A stretch of DNA of 64,000 bases. Source: Thiothrix fructosivorans (GTDB taxonomy: Bacteria; Pseudomonadota; Gammaproteobacteria; Thiotrichales; Thiotrichaceae). The stretch spans positions 744,001 to 808,000 of the forward strand of contig NZ_JAFMPM010000008.1 of NCBI RefSeq assembly GCF_017349355.1, read 5' to 3'. The notes beneath the pieces are model-generated. The model saw only the letters and a program-made list of their open reading frames with translations, was not told where the DNA came from and did not search any database. This document shows, one piece after another, positions 44,526 to 53,214 of this stretch. Each line of letters opens with the position of its first letter. The first letter of the stretch is position 1. A program made the translations under genes and the position numbers.

Positions 44526-45911
44526 ATGAGTACAGTACAGTTCGATGCAGATTTAATTCGTCGCTATGACACAGCGGGGCCGCGTTATACGTCTTACCCT
44601 ACAGCGGTTGCATTCGGGTCGTTTACTGAGGATGAGTACAAAGCGCACGCTTACATGAGCAACGAAGACCCGATTCCGTTGCCATTGTCCTTGTATTTCC
44701 ATGTACCGTTTTGCGATACGGTGTGCTTCTATTGCGCCTGCAACAAGATTGTGACCAAAGACCATTCCAAAGCTGCCACGTATCTGCAATACCTGTTCCG
44801 CGAAATCGAGATGCAGTCTACGTTGTATGACCGCGACCGTACTGTCGAGCAGTTGCATTGGGGCGGTGGCACGCCAACTTTCCTCAATCATGATGAAATG
44901 CGGGCGTTGATGGAAAAAACTCGCGAACATTTTTCGTTGCACATTACCGATGAGGGTGATTATTCCATCGAGATTGATCCGCGTTCGGTCACGCCAGAAA
45001 CCATTGGCGTATTGCGCGAAATCGGTTTCAACCGCTTTAGTTTGGGCGTGCAGGATGTGGACGAGCGCGTGCAGATTGCGGTAAATCGTATTCAGCCGAT
45101 TGAACAAACCTTGGCGATTATCGAAGCCTGCCGTGTGCAGGGGGCGAAATCCATTAGCGTGGATTTGATTTACGGGCTGCCGTTCCAAACCGTAGAAAGC
45201 TTCCGCCAGACCTTGGATACCATTATTACGTTGTCGCCAGATCGTATTTCGGTGTTTAACTACGCGCACATGCCGAATTTGTTTAAGCCGCAACGTCGTA
45301 TCAATGATGCCGATTTGCCATCACCCGATGTCAAGCTGCAAATCATGCAGTTGGCAGTGGAACACCTGACTTCCGCCGGTTACGAATATATTGGAATGGA
45401 TCATTTCGCCAAGCCCGACGATGAATTGGCGATTGCCCAGCATAACGGTACCTTGCACCGCAATTTCCAAGGTTACACTACCCATGCGGATTGTGATTTG
45501 GTGGCGATGGGCGTGAGTTCAATCAGCAGCGTGGCGGAATCGTATAGCCAGAACGCAAAAACCTTGGAAGAGTATTACGCGGCAATTGATGCGGGGCATT
45601 TGCCCGTGATCAAGGGCTTGACCTTGGATGATGATGATGTGTTGCGGCGCTTCATTATTCAGCAATTGGCTTGCCAGTTTGCACTGGATTTCACTCAGGT
45701 CGAACGCTTATTTAATCTGGCGTTTGCGGATTATTTCAGCCGCGAATTGGCGTTGTTGCAAACCATGACGGCGGATGATTTATTGCGGTTTACCGCCTCT
45801 GGTTTGGAGGTAACGCCGCGTGGGCGTTTCTTGATCCGCAATATTTGCATGGTATTTGATGTCAGCTTACGCAAACAAGGTGTGCAGCAACGTTTCTCGC
45901 GAGTGATTTAG
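44526..45911 (+). CDS. hemN: Oxygen-independent coproporphyrinogen III dehydrogenase (HemN)
   Basis: 461-residue radical SAM enzyme: the cluster motif FHVPFCDTVCFYCACNKI (CxxxCxxCxC), GGGTPTFL, then EIDPRSVTPETI and GVQDVDERVQ. It converts coproporphyrinogen III to protoporphyrinogen IX without oxygen, feeding heme to cbb3 under low oxygen. The N-terminal YDTAGPRYTSYPTA is diagnostic of true HemN rather than HemW. It converges with the fnr gene, overlapping by 4 bases. Confidence 0.95.
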   Translation: MSTVQFDADLIRRYDTAGPRYTSYPTAVAFGSFTEDEYKAHAYMSNEDPIPLPLSLYFHVPFCDTVCFYCACNKIVTKDHSKAATYLQYLFREIEMQSTLYDRDRTVEQLHWGGGTPTFLNHDEMRALMEKTREHFSLHITDEGDYSIEIDPRSVTPETIGVLREIGFNRFSLGVQDVDERVQIAVNRIQPIEQTLAIIEACRVQGAKSISVDLIYGLPFQTVESFRQTLDTIITLSPDRISVFNYAHMPNLFKPQRRINDADLPSPDVKLQIMQLAVEHLTSAGYEYIGMDHFAKPDDELAIAQHNGTLHRNFQGYTTHADCDLVAMGVSSISSVAESYSQNAKTLEEYYAAIDAGHLPVIKGLTLDDDDVLRRFIIQQLACQFALDFTQVERLFNLAFADYFSRELALLQTMTADDLLRFTASGLEVTPRGRFLIRNICMVFDVSLRKQGVQQRFSRVI

Positions 45912-46669
45912 GCAGAGGGTAGTACATCACTGGCGGGGCGGCAGGTGTGATGCGCTAGCTGTTTGAGGCGGTTCATATCTGAAATTTTGACCAAGCGGTG
46001 TTGCACGGCAATGATATTTTCTTCCTGTAAGCGCGAGAACATGCGGCTGAGGGTTTCAACCGCCATGCCGAGGTAGTTGGCGAGATCGTGACGCGCCATC
46101 GGCAGGTTGAATTCAGCCGGTGAAAAGCCGCGTTCCCGATTACGTTCTGACAAACTGGAGAGGAAGGTAGCAAGGCGTTCTTCGGTACGCATTTGCCCTA
46201 AGGTCAGCAGCAGCATTTGTTCACGTTCAATTTCTACACCGATTTGGCGCATCATTTGCCCGCGCATAATGGGTAATTTGCCGCATAGCTCTTGGAAATT
46301 TTCCATGCTGAGTTCGCAGACTAGCGTATCGTCGAGTGCTTGTGCATCACAGGTATGGCGATCTCGCGCAAACGCATCAAACCCTAATAAGTCGCCTGGT
46401 AGGTAAAAACCAAGGATTTGCTCTTCGCCATCGGGAGTGGATAGAGAGGTTTTGATTGCGCCCGCTTTCACGGCGAAAATGGACTGTTGGGCGTCATCAC
46501 GGTGGAACAGGTAATCTTTCTTTTTGATTTTAACCGTTTTGTTGATGGAGTTTTCGAGCAGTTCCAATTCGTCACGATTCAGACCACGCGGTAAGCAGAG
46601 TTCACTCAGGCTACAATTGTGGCAAGCTACGGCATTCTTTTTGGCACTGTGTAACTGAACTGTCTTCAT
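45908..46669 (-). CDS. fnr: FNR/ANR family oxygen-responsive regulator
   Basis: 253 residues: an N-terminal CHNCSLSELC (Cys16, Cys19, Cys25) plus a later Cys in DTLVCELS give the four ligands for the oxygen-sensitive [4Fe-4S] cluster. A cyclic-nucleotide-type beta roll follows, then the HTH with MARHDLANYLGMAVETLSRMFSRLQ (E--SR recognition motif). It should activate genes with TTGAT-N4-ATCAA sites, three of which are seen nearby. Its own promoter has such a box centred ~42 bases upstream of a TAGAAT -10 element (46727-46732), implying autoregulation. Confidence 0.93.
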   Translation of the reverse strand: MKTVQLHSAKKNAVACHNCSLSELCLPRGLNRDELELLENSINKTVKIKKKDYLFHRDDAQQSIFAVKAGAIKTSLSTPDGEEQILGFYLPGDLLGFDAFARDRHTCDAQALDDTLVCELSMENFQELCGKLPIMRGQMMRQIGVEIEREQMLLLTLGQMRTEERLATFLSSLSERNRERGFSPAEFNLPMARHDLANYLGMAVETLSRMFSRLQEENIIAVQHRLVKISDMNRLKQLAHHTCRPASDVLPSA

Positions 46670-46755
46670 GCTTTATTCCGATACTGTGATGATTGTCAAA
46701 GGATTGCTGGGTTTCTGTTTGGCAACATTCTAGGACGGCCTTAATGTCAAGTTTT

Positions 46756-46769
46756 TTGATGTAAATCAA
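46756..46769. promoter_or_regulatory. Perfect FNR box between fnr and the DUF3149 gene
   Basis: TTGATGTAAATCAA fits TTGAT-N4-ATCAA exactly. A -10-like TAGAAT lies at 46727-46732 on the minus strand (fnr) and TAGACT at 46791-46796 on the plus strand (DUF3149 gene), each at class II spacing. Confidence 0.8.
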
Positions 46770-46843
46770 AACAATGCAAGCATTTTTGCCTAGACTTAGG
46801 ATTGTACACGTTTATTGTGTTTCGTATAGGAGAATAGGCTACC

Positions 46844-46960
46844 ATGACTGAGCTATTGTTTGGAAGTTGGATGGGTGTATTAACCATCGCGGTTATCGCA
46901 TTCATGTTGGTAATGATGTCTTATCTTGGGTGGGTGTTCGTAAAAAAATCCAAGGAGTGA
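46844..46960 (+). CDS. DUF3149 small membrane protein
   Basis: 38 residues: MTELLFGSWMGVLTIAVIAF then a helix ending GWVFVKKSKE. LFGSxxGxLxxxVIxFML with a short positive tail is the DUF3149 pattern of gammaproteobacteria. TAGGAG at 46828-46833 is its ribosome site. The function is unknown; the FNR box upstream suggests induction at low oxygen. Confidence 0.75.
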   Translation: MTELLFGSWMGVLTIAVIAFMLVMMSYLGWVFVKKSKE

Positions 46961-47038
46961 GCATTTCGATTAAAAGACATTTCACTTTGTCGGAATGCTG
47001 GCTACTATGCACCTACACCAGTAAACGGGACGAGATAA

Positions 47039-47815
47039 GTGGAAGACCAACCAACAGAACCTAAAGCCCAACCTAGTAAGGGCATCTATTTATTACCTAA
47101 CCTTTTGACCACTGGCGCGATGTTCGGTGGTTTCTATGCGGTTGTCGCCGCCATGCAAGGAAAGTTCGAAGCGGCGGCAATCGCCGTCTTCATTGCCATG
47201 ATTTTGGATGGGCTGGATGGGCGTGTGGCGCGTATGACCAATACCCAGACGGAGTTTGGGGCGCAATACGATAGCTTATCTGATTTAATTTCCTTCGGCG
47301 TTGCACCGGGTTTGGTCATGTACCAATGGGCGTTGGTGAATTTGCAGTCGTTGGGCGTGGCGTGGGGTAAAGCGGGCTGGCTAGCGGCGTTTGTGTATGT
47401 GGCGTGTGCTGCTTTGCGGCTGGCACGTTTTAATACGCAGATTGGTAAGGTCGATAAACGCTTTTTCGTCGGTTTGCCGAGTCCTGCTGCTGCTGCCGTG
47501 ATGGTGGGGATGGTGTGGGTGTTCCATGATCTGGAAGTGACTGGGCGTAATGTGCAAATTCCGGCGTTTATGCTGACGCTCGCGGTGGGTTTGCTGATGG
47601 TGAGTAATGTCAGTTTCTATAGTTTTAAAGATTTTGACCTGCGCAATCGTGTGCCGTTTGTGGCGGTATTGGTGGTGTTGCTGGTGTTTGCGTTGACGAC
47701 GATTGACCCGCCGAAAGTGTTGTTCGGGGTGTTTTTGTTGTATGCGTTGTCGGGGCCGCTGATGTGGGCTTGGCGGCGCTGGCGACGTTTGAAACGCCGC
47801 AAGTTAGGGGAATAG
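47039..47815 (+). CDS. pssA: CDP-diacylglycerol-serine O-phosphatidyltransferase
   Basis: 258 residues, several membrane helices. The CDP-alcohol phosphotransferase signature DGLDGRVARMTNTQTEFGAQYDSLSD (DGx2ARx8Gx3Dx3D) is intact, and the N-terminal YLLPNLLTTGAMFGGFYAVV is that of the PssA2 branch. It makes phosphatidylserine, precursor of phosphatidylethanolamine. The start is GTG 47039; the ribosome site is weak. Confidence 0.9.
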   Translation: MEDQPTEPKAQPSKGIYLLPNLLTTGAMFGGFYAVVAAMQGKFEAAAIAVFIAMILDGLDGRVARMTNTQTEFGAQYDSLSDLISFGVAPGLVMYQWALVNLQSLGVAWGKAGWLAAFVYVACAALRLARFNTQIGKVDKRFFVGLPSPAAAAVMVGMVWVFHDLEVTGRNVQIPAFMLTLAVGLLMVSNVSFYSFKDFDLRNRVPFVAVLVVLLVFALTTIDPPKVLFGVFLLYALSGPLMWAWRRWRRLKRRKLGE

Positions 47816-47909
47816 TATAGTAGCCTTGTCCTAACTCAATCTGGGCAGGAGGCGTTAGTTGTTGTGCAGAAGACGCCCTCTGTTGAATTGGCAGAAGTTT
47901 GATGCTGTT

Positions 47910-48680
47910 TCAGAAAGGCGGAGTGTAGCCAACGTAACTCCATGATTGTATGGCATGGTGGCTGTTGTCCTGTAACATTTCCAGAGATTGAGAATTTTTG
48001 GTGTATTGTAAAAAGGCTGTTTCAGTAAGCTGATCTTTAAGCAATGTTTTATTTTCTGCTTGTAAGTTGGAGTGTTGGTCAATTTGAGAAAAAATATCTT
48101 TCCATAACTCAACAAATTGAATGAGTGGATTATTTATCTGAGTAGTTTTGGAGCTGATAGGCACGTTGTATATTTGGGGTAGAAATAATTCGTTGTCTTT
48201 GTGATCGGTTGATGATTCTGTATCGGTATTTTTACCATCCAGTAAGGTTTTGGTATGTTGGGTGAAATTTTCTTCTTCATCTGCTCTGTGCATAAGTGCG
48301 GGAGCTTCTTCCAGCAAAAAGTCTTTAGCATATTTTGGGGTTTGCAAGTGCGTTAAGTCTGGAGTTGGCTGGTCTTTTGGGCAATCTATTTTTACAAAGC
48401 AGGTGTCTGGCAGAGACTTTTCTTTGCTAGTTTTTGAGGTAATATCAGTGAGAGAGGGGGTAATGTCTATCGCTTTTTCCTGTTTGATTTGTGCGAGATC
48501 CAGCATATTATTCAGATTTTTGTTGGAAACAGCATAGCTATTTTGTTTCAGACTGCTGACAGTGGTTGTTTTAGGTGCTATTAGGTCACTGGTTGTGGTG
48601 CAGGCGGTTGTTCCGGTAAACAGAGGCAGCAACAGCGCCAGCGGATGCGCTATCACGCTGAATTTAGTGTTCAAAGCCAT
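47910..48680 (-). CDS. Putative lipoprotein of the curli-like locus, unknown function
   Basis: 256 residues. A signal peptide with a lipobox-like TGTTAC near residue 27 suggests lipid anchoring. The rest is hydrophilic, rich in Lys, Asp, Thr and Gln, with low complexity, and has no recognisable domain; a Cys pair (DTCFVKIDCP) sits mid-protein. AAGGAG precedes the ATG. AT-rich codons are shared with the four genes upstream on the same strand and differ from the flanking housekeeping genes. Last gene of the CsgG-like cluster, 106 bases after the preceding gene. Confidence 0.55.
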   Translation of the reverse strand: MALNTKFSVIAHPLALLLPLFTGTTACTTTSDLIAPKTTTVSSLKQNSYAVSNKNLNNMLDLAQIKQEKAIDITPSLTDITSKTSKEKSLPDTCFVKIDCPKDQPTPDLTHLQTPKYAKDFLLEEAPALMHRADEEENFTQHTKTLLDGKNTDTESSTDHKDNELFLPQIYNVPISSKTTQINNPLIQFVELWKDIFSQIDQHSNLQAENKTLLKDQLTETAFLQYTKNSQSLEMLQDNSHHAIQSWSYVGYTPPF

Positions 48681-48786
48681 TTTTCTTCTCCTTGAGCTGT
48701 TTGGCTAAAATATTTTATTGTGGCTGTAATAGAATGAACCAAGCTTAATGGCTCAACGCTTAGGGAAAAGGAGGTTAAAACCCCGT

Positions 48787-49428
48787 TTATGGTGAGTTGG
48801 ATGGGGTGCTTTTTGTGCCATTCAAGTCAAGGTAATTACCTGCTTGGAGCTGTGTGCTCATAGTGCTTGAGCCATTAACAGAAATCGAGACAGTGGGAGC
48901 AATGAATTTTTGATTTAATGTTCCGCTGTTGGCGCCATTGATAATAGTGGCATTGCCAGCTTGAATATTGGTATTGAAGTCAGTACCTATTTTGTTGAAG
49001 CTGGCGGTATTAGTGGATAATAACTGTGAATAATTACCAGTGGCATTAGTGCCAATTTCCAATAGGTTACCGGCTTGCAAGTTATTTTTGCCAGATTGAT
49101 TCAAGTTGAAAGCCCCTGTGTTTATAACCGCTTGATCACTTTTGGTGATGGCAGCCGTTGCAGAAATATAGTTGGCTGCCTGCTTGTTATTTTGTCCACC
49201 TGTTTGGTTCAACGTAAGATTACTGGATGTAGTTGTTTGCTGGGCTTCATCGATTACGTTGCTCAAAGCAATTTGGTTGATTGTTTGTACACTGCTTTCA
49301 GCGTTTGTCTGAGTTAATTCAGTATTACCTAGCGTTGCATTTTGGATGATTGTCCAGCCGTTGCCAGAACCAGTGGCTGGTATTAAAACCAGCCAGCCTG
49401 CTATATAAGTGAACCATTTGGCGTTCAT
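48787..49428 (-). CDS. Secreted Q/N-rich repeat protein, putative amyloid subunit (minor)
   Basis: 213 residues. A signal-like N-terminus (about 1-23) is followed by WTIIQNATLGNTELTQTNAE and then four repeats anchored by QAAN (83-86), QAGN (118-121), QAGN (156-159) and QAGN (195-198), 35-39 residues apart. Each unit has LxxNQxGxxN before the anchor, similar in style to curlin repeats (QxGxxN). It is a paralogue of the protein at 50812, sharing the repeat period and the short NP/SP tail. AAGGAA precedes the ATG, which lies 3 bases after the CsgG-like gene. Likely secreted through that channel. Confidence 0.6.
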   Translation of the reverse strand: MNAKWFTYIAGWLVLIPATGSGNGWTIIQNATLGNTELTQTNAESSVQTINQIALSNVIDEAQQTTTSSNLTLNQTGGQNNKQAANYISATAAITKSDQAVINTGAFNLNQSGKNNLQAGNLLEIGTNATGNYSQLLSTNTASFNKIGTDFNTNIQAGNATIINGANSGTLNQKFIAPTVSISVNGSSTMSTQLQAGNYLDLNGTKSTPSNSP

Positions 49429-49431
49429 ATA

Positions 49432-50391
49432 TTATTTCCTTCCAACAGTCACTCGCTGTTGGGGGGTCAGGCAGGAAGAAAAGTCGATTTCATCACCATA
49501 GGCTTTGTCTACAACCCACATGGCGGCTGCATCCAGCAGGGTTTGTTGGGCGCTATGCAACCCTTCTACCATGACTTCGCTGTAGGAATAACCATAGAAA
49601 CCGTCACCCAAGGCTACACGGAAACGTTTCTTGTCGTTGGTGCGGCTAAATGTAAGGTCAAATGAGCGCGAACTTACCACCAAATTAGTGCGTGGATCAA
49701 TTAGGTTAACTGCCAAGGTAAGAGATCGGGCAGAGTTGGTTTTACCGAAGTCGATTTGCCCACTTTTTTCTTCGTCAGTATCACTTTTACTACCAGCATT
49801 GTGTCCGTCGCCTTCCTGATAGAAGTTGTCACCGTCCATACGGGTAAATGAACCATCTACAACAAGTGGAATGATACTATCGGCAGGAGGAAGCTGTTTT
49901 GTTGATCTAGAAGCATCGACAATGCTGCGAAAAATAGAGGTAAACGCATGGACGTTTTTGGAAGAGGGTAGACCAAAACGGTTGAGACCCGTGTCATCCT
50001 CTTTTGTCAGTTGCTGGAAGATAGTTGGATATTTGTCTGTGACTAAACCAACGTGTGGGTGAATCTGCTCACTTAACGTGTTGATAAACTGAACTCTTCC
50101 CGCATCTGACAGTGCGCCGTTTTGGTATGGACCTTCTTTAACTGTGCCATCTGGCAGATCACGTACCAAGAAAATGTAGGCACGGGATGAGGTTGAGGCA
50201 GCCAGTCCATTGCCCATACACTGGATGGCTTGGGTGATGTTGGTACGGCTGGGTGTGGGTGTTTGAGCTAACATGGGTTCAATGTGAGTGACGCTATATG
50301 CCCCGCAGCCAGACAGTGCTAGCAGCGTAGCGGAAACAAACGTTAGCCCTATTTTTTTTCTGAAGCCAGTCTTATTATTGACAGTTTTCAA
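49432..50391 (-). CDS. CsgG/HfaB-like outer-membrane secretion lipoprotein
   Basis: 319 residues. A lipoprotein signal peptide ends LALSGC (Cys29), as in CsgG. The body fits the CsgG family: SRTNITQAIQCMGNGL, a central VGLVTDKYPTIFQQL, PLVVDGSFTRMDGDNF and then SLTLAVNLIDPRTNLVVSS with the C-terminal AAMWVVDKAYG. CsgG forms a nonameric pore that exports curli subunits; HfaB is the Caulobacter holdfast counterpart, closer in length to this one. The start is TTG 50391, with GAGGAA 7 bases upstream, inside the end of the preceding gene (17-base overlap). Assignment is by pattern and context. Confidence 0.65.
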   Translation of the reverse strand: MKTVNNKTGFRKKIGLTFVSATLLALSGCGAYSVTHIEPMLAQTPTPSRTNITQAIQCMGNGLAASTSSRAYIFLVRDLPDGTVKEGPYQNGALSDAGRVQFINTLSEQIHPHVGLVTDKYPTIFQQLTKEDDTGLNRFGLPSSKNVHAFTSIFRSIVDASRSTKQLPPADSIIPLVVDGSFTRMDGDNFYQEGDGHNAGSKSDTDEEKSGQIDFGKTNSARSLTLAVNLIDPRTNLVVSSRSFDLTFSRTNDKKRFRVALGDGFYGYSYSEVMVEGLHSAQQTLLDAAAMWVVDKAYGDEIDFSSCLTPQQRVTVGRK

Positions 50392-50752
50392 AATTCACTT
50401 CCTCAATATAAACATTACTAAAAACTTCCAGTCCACCGGCAGGAATGGGATTATCACCTTCACTATTGCTTACATACGTGCCATAAAATGCACATGATGG
50501 TTTGTCAATATTATCTACATAAAAGGTATTACCATCAGGAGATGTCACTTTATAACCATCTGTATTTTCTACTATTGGTTCAAAACCGAAATTGACCATT
50601 GATTCGTGGAGTAATGTGCCTGCATCAAGTGACTCATATTCAGCGGGTATATTTGGATAAGTTGGATACAATGGATCATCTATTGCCATGGTATTTTGCG
50701 TTGGCAACCATGACACGAAAATAATAAATCGCATGTGAGCAATTATGTTCAC
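50375..50752 (-). CDS. Small exported protein of the curli-like locus, unknown
   Basis: 125 residues: a short hydrophobic N-terminus (FIIFVSWL) with possible cleavage near TMA, then an acidic, Tyr/Pro/Asn-rich mature part with two cysteines (KPSCAFYG and the terminal ENCQ) that could form a disulfide. The N-terminal part looks like a pilin-like tail (LPTYPNIPAEYESLDAGTLL) but no family is recognised. GTG 50752 is chosen because GGGAG lies 7 bases upstream. It is coupled to the CsgG-like gene; by position it could be a CsgE/CsgF or HfaA analogue. Confidence 0.5.
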   Translation of the reverse strand: MNIIAHMRFIIFVSWLPTQNTMAIDDPLYPTYPNIPAEYESLDAGTLLHESMVNFGFEPIVENTDGYKVTSPDGNTFYVDNIDKPSCAFYGTYVSNSEGDNPIPAGGLEVFSNVYIEEVNFENCQ

Positions 50753-50776
50753 ACTATTACTCCCTGCTTTAAAGTC

Positions 50777-50801
50777 AGGAAGCCCTGCTTTAGGGCTTCC
50801 T
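50777..50801 (-). repeat. 10-bp perfect hairpin after the major amyloid-like gene
   Basis: AGGAAGCCCT (50777-50786) and AGGGCTTCCT (50792-50801) form a ten-pair stem with a five-base loop, starting 11 bases after the stop codon of the gene at 50812. No T-run follows on the minus strand. Partial termination or mRNA stabilisation would let the first gene be made in excess, as in pilus and curli operons. Confidence 0.65.
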
Positions 50802-50811
50802 AGCTTTTCTG

Positions 50812-51603
50812 TTATGGATTGGTTTTTACGCCTGCATAGTTGGCTGATTGATAAGAGCTTGTTGTTCCATCTTGAGTCATCGCCAATGTACTAGCGGTTG
50901 TGTATTTTTGGTTGAGTGAACCACCACTTACTGCTGAACCATCACCAATTAACATGGCATTGCCACTTTGGAAAGCAGAGGTTGTTGATTTTTGATCCAT
51001 TGTAACATCTTTAACGGTAATTGTCTGGTTGACACCTGAAGTAGCTGTTGAGACGCCGACCGATAACAAATTGCCCACTTGTGTATTTTGGGTAGAAGCG
51101 CCCTCTTGATTCATGTCCAGTGTTGTGCCAGTGGAAGTGATTTTCTGTTCTAATTTGGTTATTACTTCACCATTGACTTCATTAACGGCTTGCGTATTAG
51201 TGGCTAGGGTTGCAGCGTTTTGGTCTAATTTGATTGTACCCGCAGTCATTTGAACATCTTGTGTGAGATCTGTAACTGTTTGAGCAACTGCTCGGTTCGC
51301 TGCCTGCTTTGAGGTATCTGTACTCGCCGCTTGTATCAAATTAAGCGTGTTAGCACCCGCTTTGACAGTTTGAGTTGAGCCTGTGTCAATAATACCGTCA
51401 GTTGTGTCTAAGTTTATATTGTTTAAACTTTGAACTGAACCGCTGGTGCCAGCCGCCGCTGTATTTGTTTGTGTCAGAGTGGTATTTGCACCAACAGCAG
51501 ATACATCAACATCTTGTGTTACTTTCCAGCTATCAGCCATAGCAGAAGTAGAGAGGATTGCAGTTGAGATAGCAACTGCTAACGAGAATTTTATAATTTT
51601 CAT
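50812..51603 (-). CDS. Secreted Q/N-rich repeat protein, putative amyloid subunit (major)
   Basis: 263 residues, signal peptide 1-23 (cleavage after AMA), no cysteine. The mature chain is Thr/Gln/Asn/Ser/Ala-rich and built of ~38-residue repeats anchored by QAAN (100-103), QAVN (138-141), QVGN (175-178), QSGN (212-215) and QSAN (252-255). Each unit alternates hydrophobic and Thr/Gln positions (TLNLIQ, TIKLDQ, TLDMNQ, VTMDQ, LAMTQ), as expected for a stacked beta-solenoid or curlin-like amyloid. Being first in the cluster and followed by a hairpin, it is probably the abundant subunit. Amyloid formation is an inference. Confidence 0.6.
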   Translation of the reverse strand: MKIIKFSLAVAISTAILSTSAMADSWKVTQDVDVSAVGANTTLTQTNTAAAGTSGSVQSLNNINLDTTDGIIDTGSTQTVKAGANTLNLIQAASTDTSKQAANRAVAQTVTDLTQDVQMTAGTIKLDQNAATLATNTQAVNEVNGEVITKLEQKITSTGTTLDMNQEGASTQNTQVGNLLSVGVSTATSGVNQTITVKDVTMDQKSTTSAFQSGNAMLIGDGSAVSGGSLNQKYTTASTLAMTQDGTTSSYQSANYAGVKTNP

Positions 51604-52179
51604 AATATTAAGTCCTTGGTCAAAAAATCAAGTAAAAAGCGAAAAATTACTTAAAATCCTTTTTCCCCAAAAACAAGCACAAAATCCCTCTGTGCAGGAG
51701 CAATGCCGCTTTATCCTGTTTGCCAAAAATTACTGAAAAATAATGAATGAACTTACTTGATAAAGTTCTGTTCATGCCCCAGTAATACCATTTTTTAAGA
51801 TTAAATTTTCTTAACTTATATGCGTGATTTGTTTTTGTAAAAATATTATTTTTATGGTTAAAAACACCTGCAATTAGTTGATGGTTATTAAATAATTAAT
51901 AACGTAGACGCTTTAAATTGAACTGTGTATCAATACAAGTGGAGTCAATAGATTACAAAATTCTTTTATTCATAATAGGCTCTATTTTTTGTTAATTTAT
52001 TGGAATTATGTTTAGTTTGCATAGAGTTCAAGTTTATTGCCCCATGAACTGAGTGTATAGTATACAGATTGTGTCCGTTTGACTAGACTTGTGATAATAT
52101 TTTTTTATCATTTATTTGTTTAATAAATAGACAGTTGGCTAGCTAAAAATGATCAAAAATAATGCATCCGAGGACTACC
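51604..52179. other. AT-rich intergenic region between the amyloid-like cluster and the flotillin-like gene
   Basis: About 575 bases with no credible coding sequence and many A/T tracts. It must hold the divergent promoters for the minus-strand cluster (start 51603) and the plus-strand gene at 52180. No clear -35/-10 pair, FNR box or Pho box stands out. The base composition suggests foreign origin or binding by a nucleoid protein such as H-NS. Confidence 0.6.
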
Positions 52180-53106
52180 ATGTTGATTAGTAATTTTTAT
52201 TATGAGTTCTTGCTATTGGGGTTAGTAAGCACGCTCTTGTTATTGCTGTATGTGTTGTATGTCCGCATTCCAGTAGATGCCGCTTATTTGCGCACGGGCT
52301 TGGGTAAGCCTAAAGTCTTGCTGGGTAGTGGTGGCTTTGTGATTCCATTCTTGCACACACTGACGCCAGTCAGTTTGCAAACCTATAGCCTTGAATTGCA
52401 CTTGCAGGGCGCAAATTCCTTGATCACCAAAGATTTGTTGCGTGTCGATGCTCTAATCGTTTTCAGTGTTAGGGTAGCGGCTCAACCTAACAGCATCCAA
52501 ATGGCGGCAAGGGTACTCGGTGAAGTCAATTTGCAACGTGGCACGATCCAATCCTTGCTAGAAGCAGAGGGGACAGCCGTATTACGTGGTACGGCGGCAG
52601 TGATGTCGTTTAACACCGTGCACCAGCAACGCCATGACTTTACTGAAACGGTTAATCGGCGTCTCAATTTGCAACTGCAAAAATATGGGTTGGAAGTGGT
52701 CTCAACAGCCCTAATGAAGGTAGAACAAACGCCGAAAGACTACTATGACCCCCAACAAGTGTTGGATGCACAAGGGTTGATGTTGTTGGAAAAAGCCCAA
52801 TTTGCCTATGCTAAACAGCGTCAAATCCAACGTTGGAATGCCGAATCATCTGCCCGACGGTATGAATTTGAAACAGCCGTGCAGCGTATGGTGTGGGAAC
52901 GTGATGAATTCACGGCTCGCTTACAACACATTCGTTTCAAAGCCGAAGCCGATGCTAAAGCGGAACAAGAATTGGATGAAATTCATTTGGCGAAAGAGTT
53001 GGCATTTGAGATGGCACAGCGGGATGTGCAACTGATTCGCCTGCAAACCGAACAAGAGTTGATGACGGCGCAAACAGTTGTCCCGTTAAAATTAGTCAGT
53101 GCATAA
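52180..53106 (+). CDS. Flotillin-like SPFH domain membrane protein
   Basis: 308 residues: an N-terminal membrane helix (LLGLVSTLLLLLYVLYV) followed by RIPVDAAYLRTGLGKPKVLLGSGGFVIPFLHTLTPV, the classic start of the flotillin SPFH domain. A charged, Ala/Glu-rich helical region (about 185-290) completes it. It lacks the long Glu-Ala repeat of FloT, so it is a short form. Flotillins organise membrane microdomains. I prefer ATG 52180 (GAGGA five bases upstream) to ATG 52162. It is divergent from the amyloid-like cluster. Confidence 0.75.
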   Translation: MLISNFYYEFLLLGLVSTLLLLLYVLYVRIPVDAAYLRTGLGKPKVLLGSGGFVIPFLHTLTPVSLQTYSLELHLQGANSLITKDLLRVDALIVFSVRVAAQPNSIQMAARVLGEVNLQRGTIQSLLEAEGTAVLRGTAAVMSFNTVHQQRHDFTETVNRRLNLQLQKYGLEVVSTALMKVEQTPKDYYDPQQVLDAQGLMLLEKAQFAYAKQRQIQRWNAESSARRYEFETAVQRMVWERDEFTARLQHIRFKAEADAKAEQELDEIHLAKELAFEMAQRDVQLIRLQTEQELMTAQTVVPLKLVSA

Positions 53107-53214
53107 ATTCCTACGCCCGGTGGGGCAACACGCGCTATCATTAGCCCCACTTTCAGATTGATACAACGGTTGCCAGCCACACACACAATGCAGCCGTGTT
53201 TTAGGAGCAGGAAT

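Noticed and set aside
48787-51603. Fap-type amyloid system
   Set aside because: Fap needs FapF (porin), FapD (peptidase) and FapB/C repeats; none of these is present, while a CsgG-like pore is.
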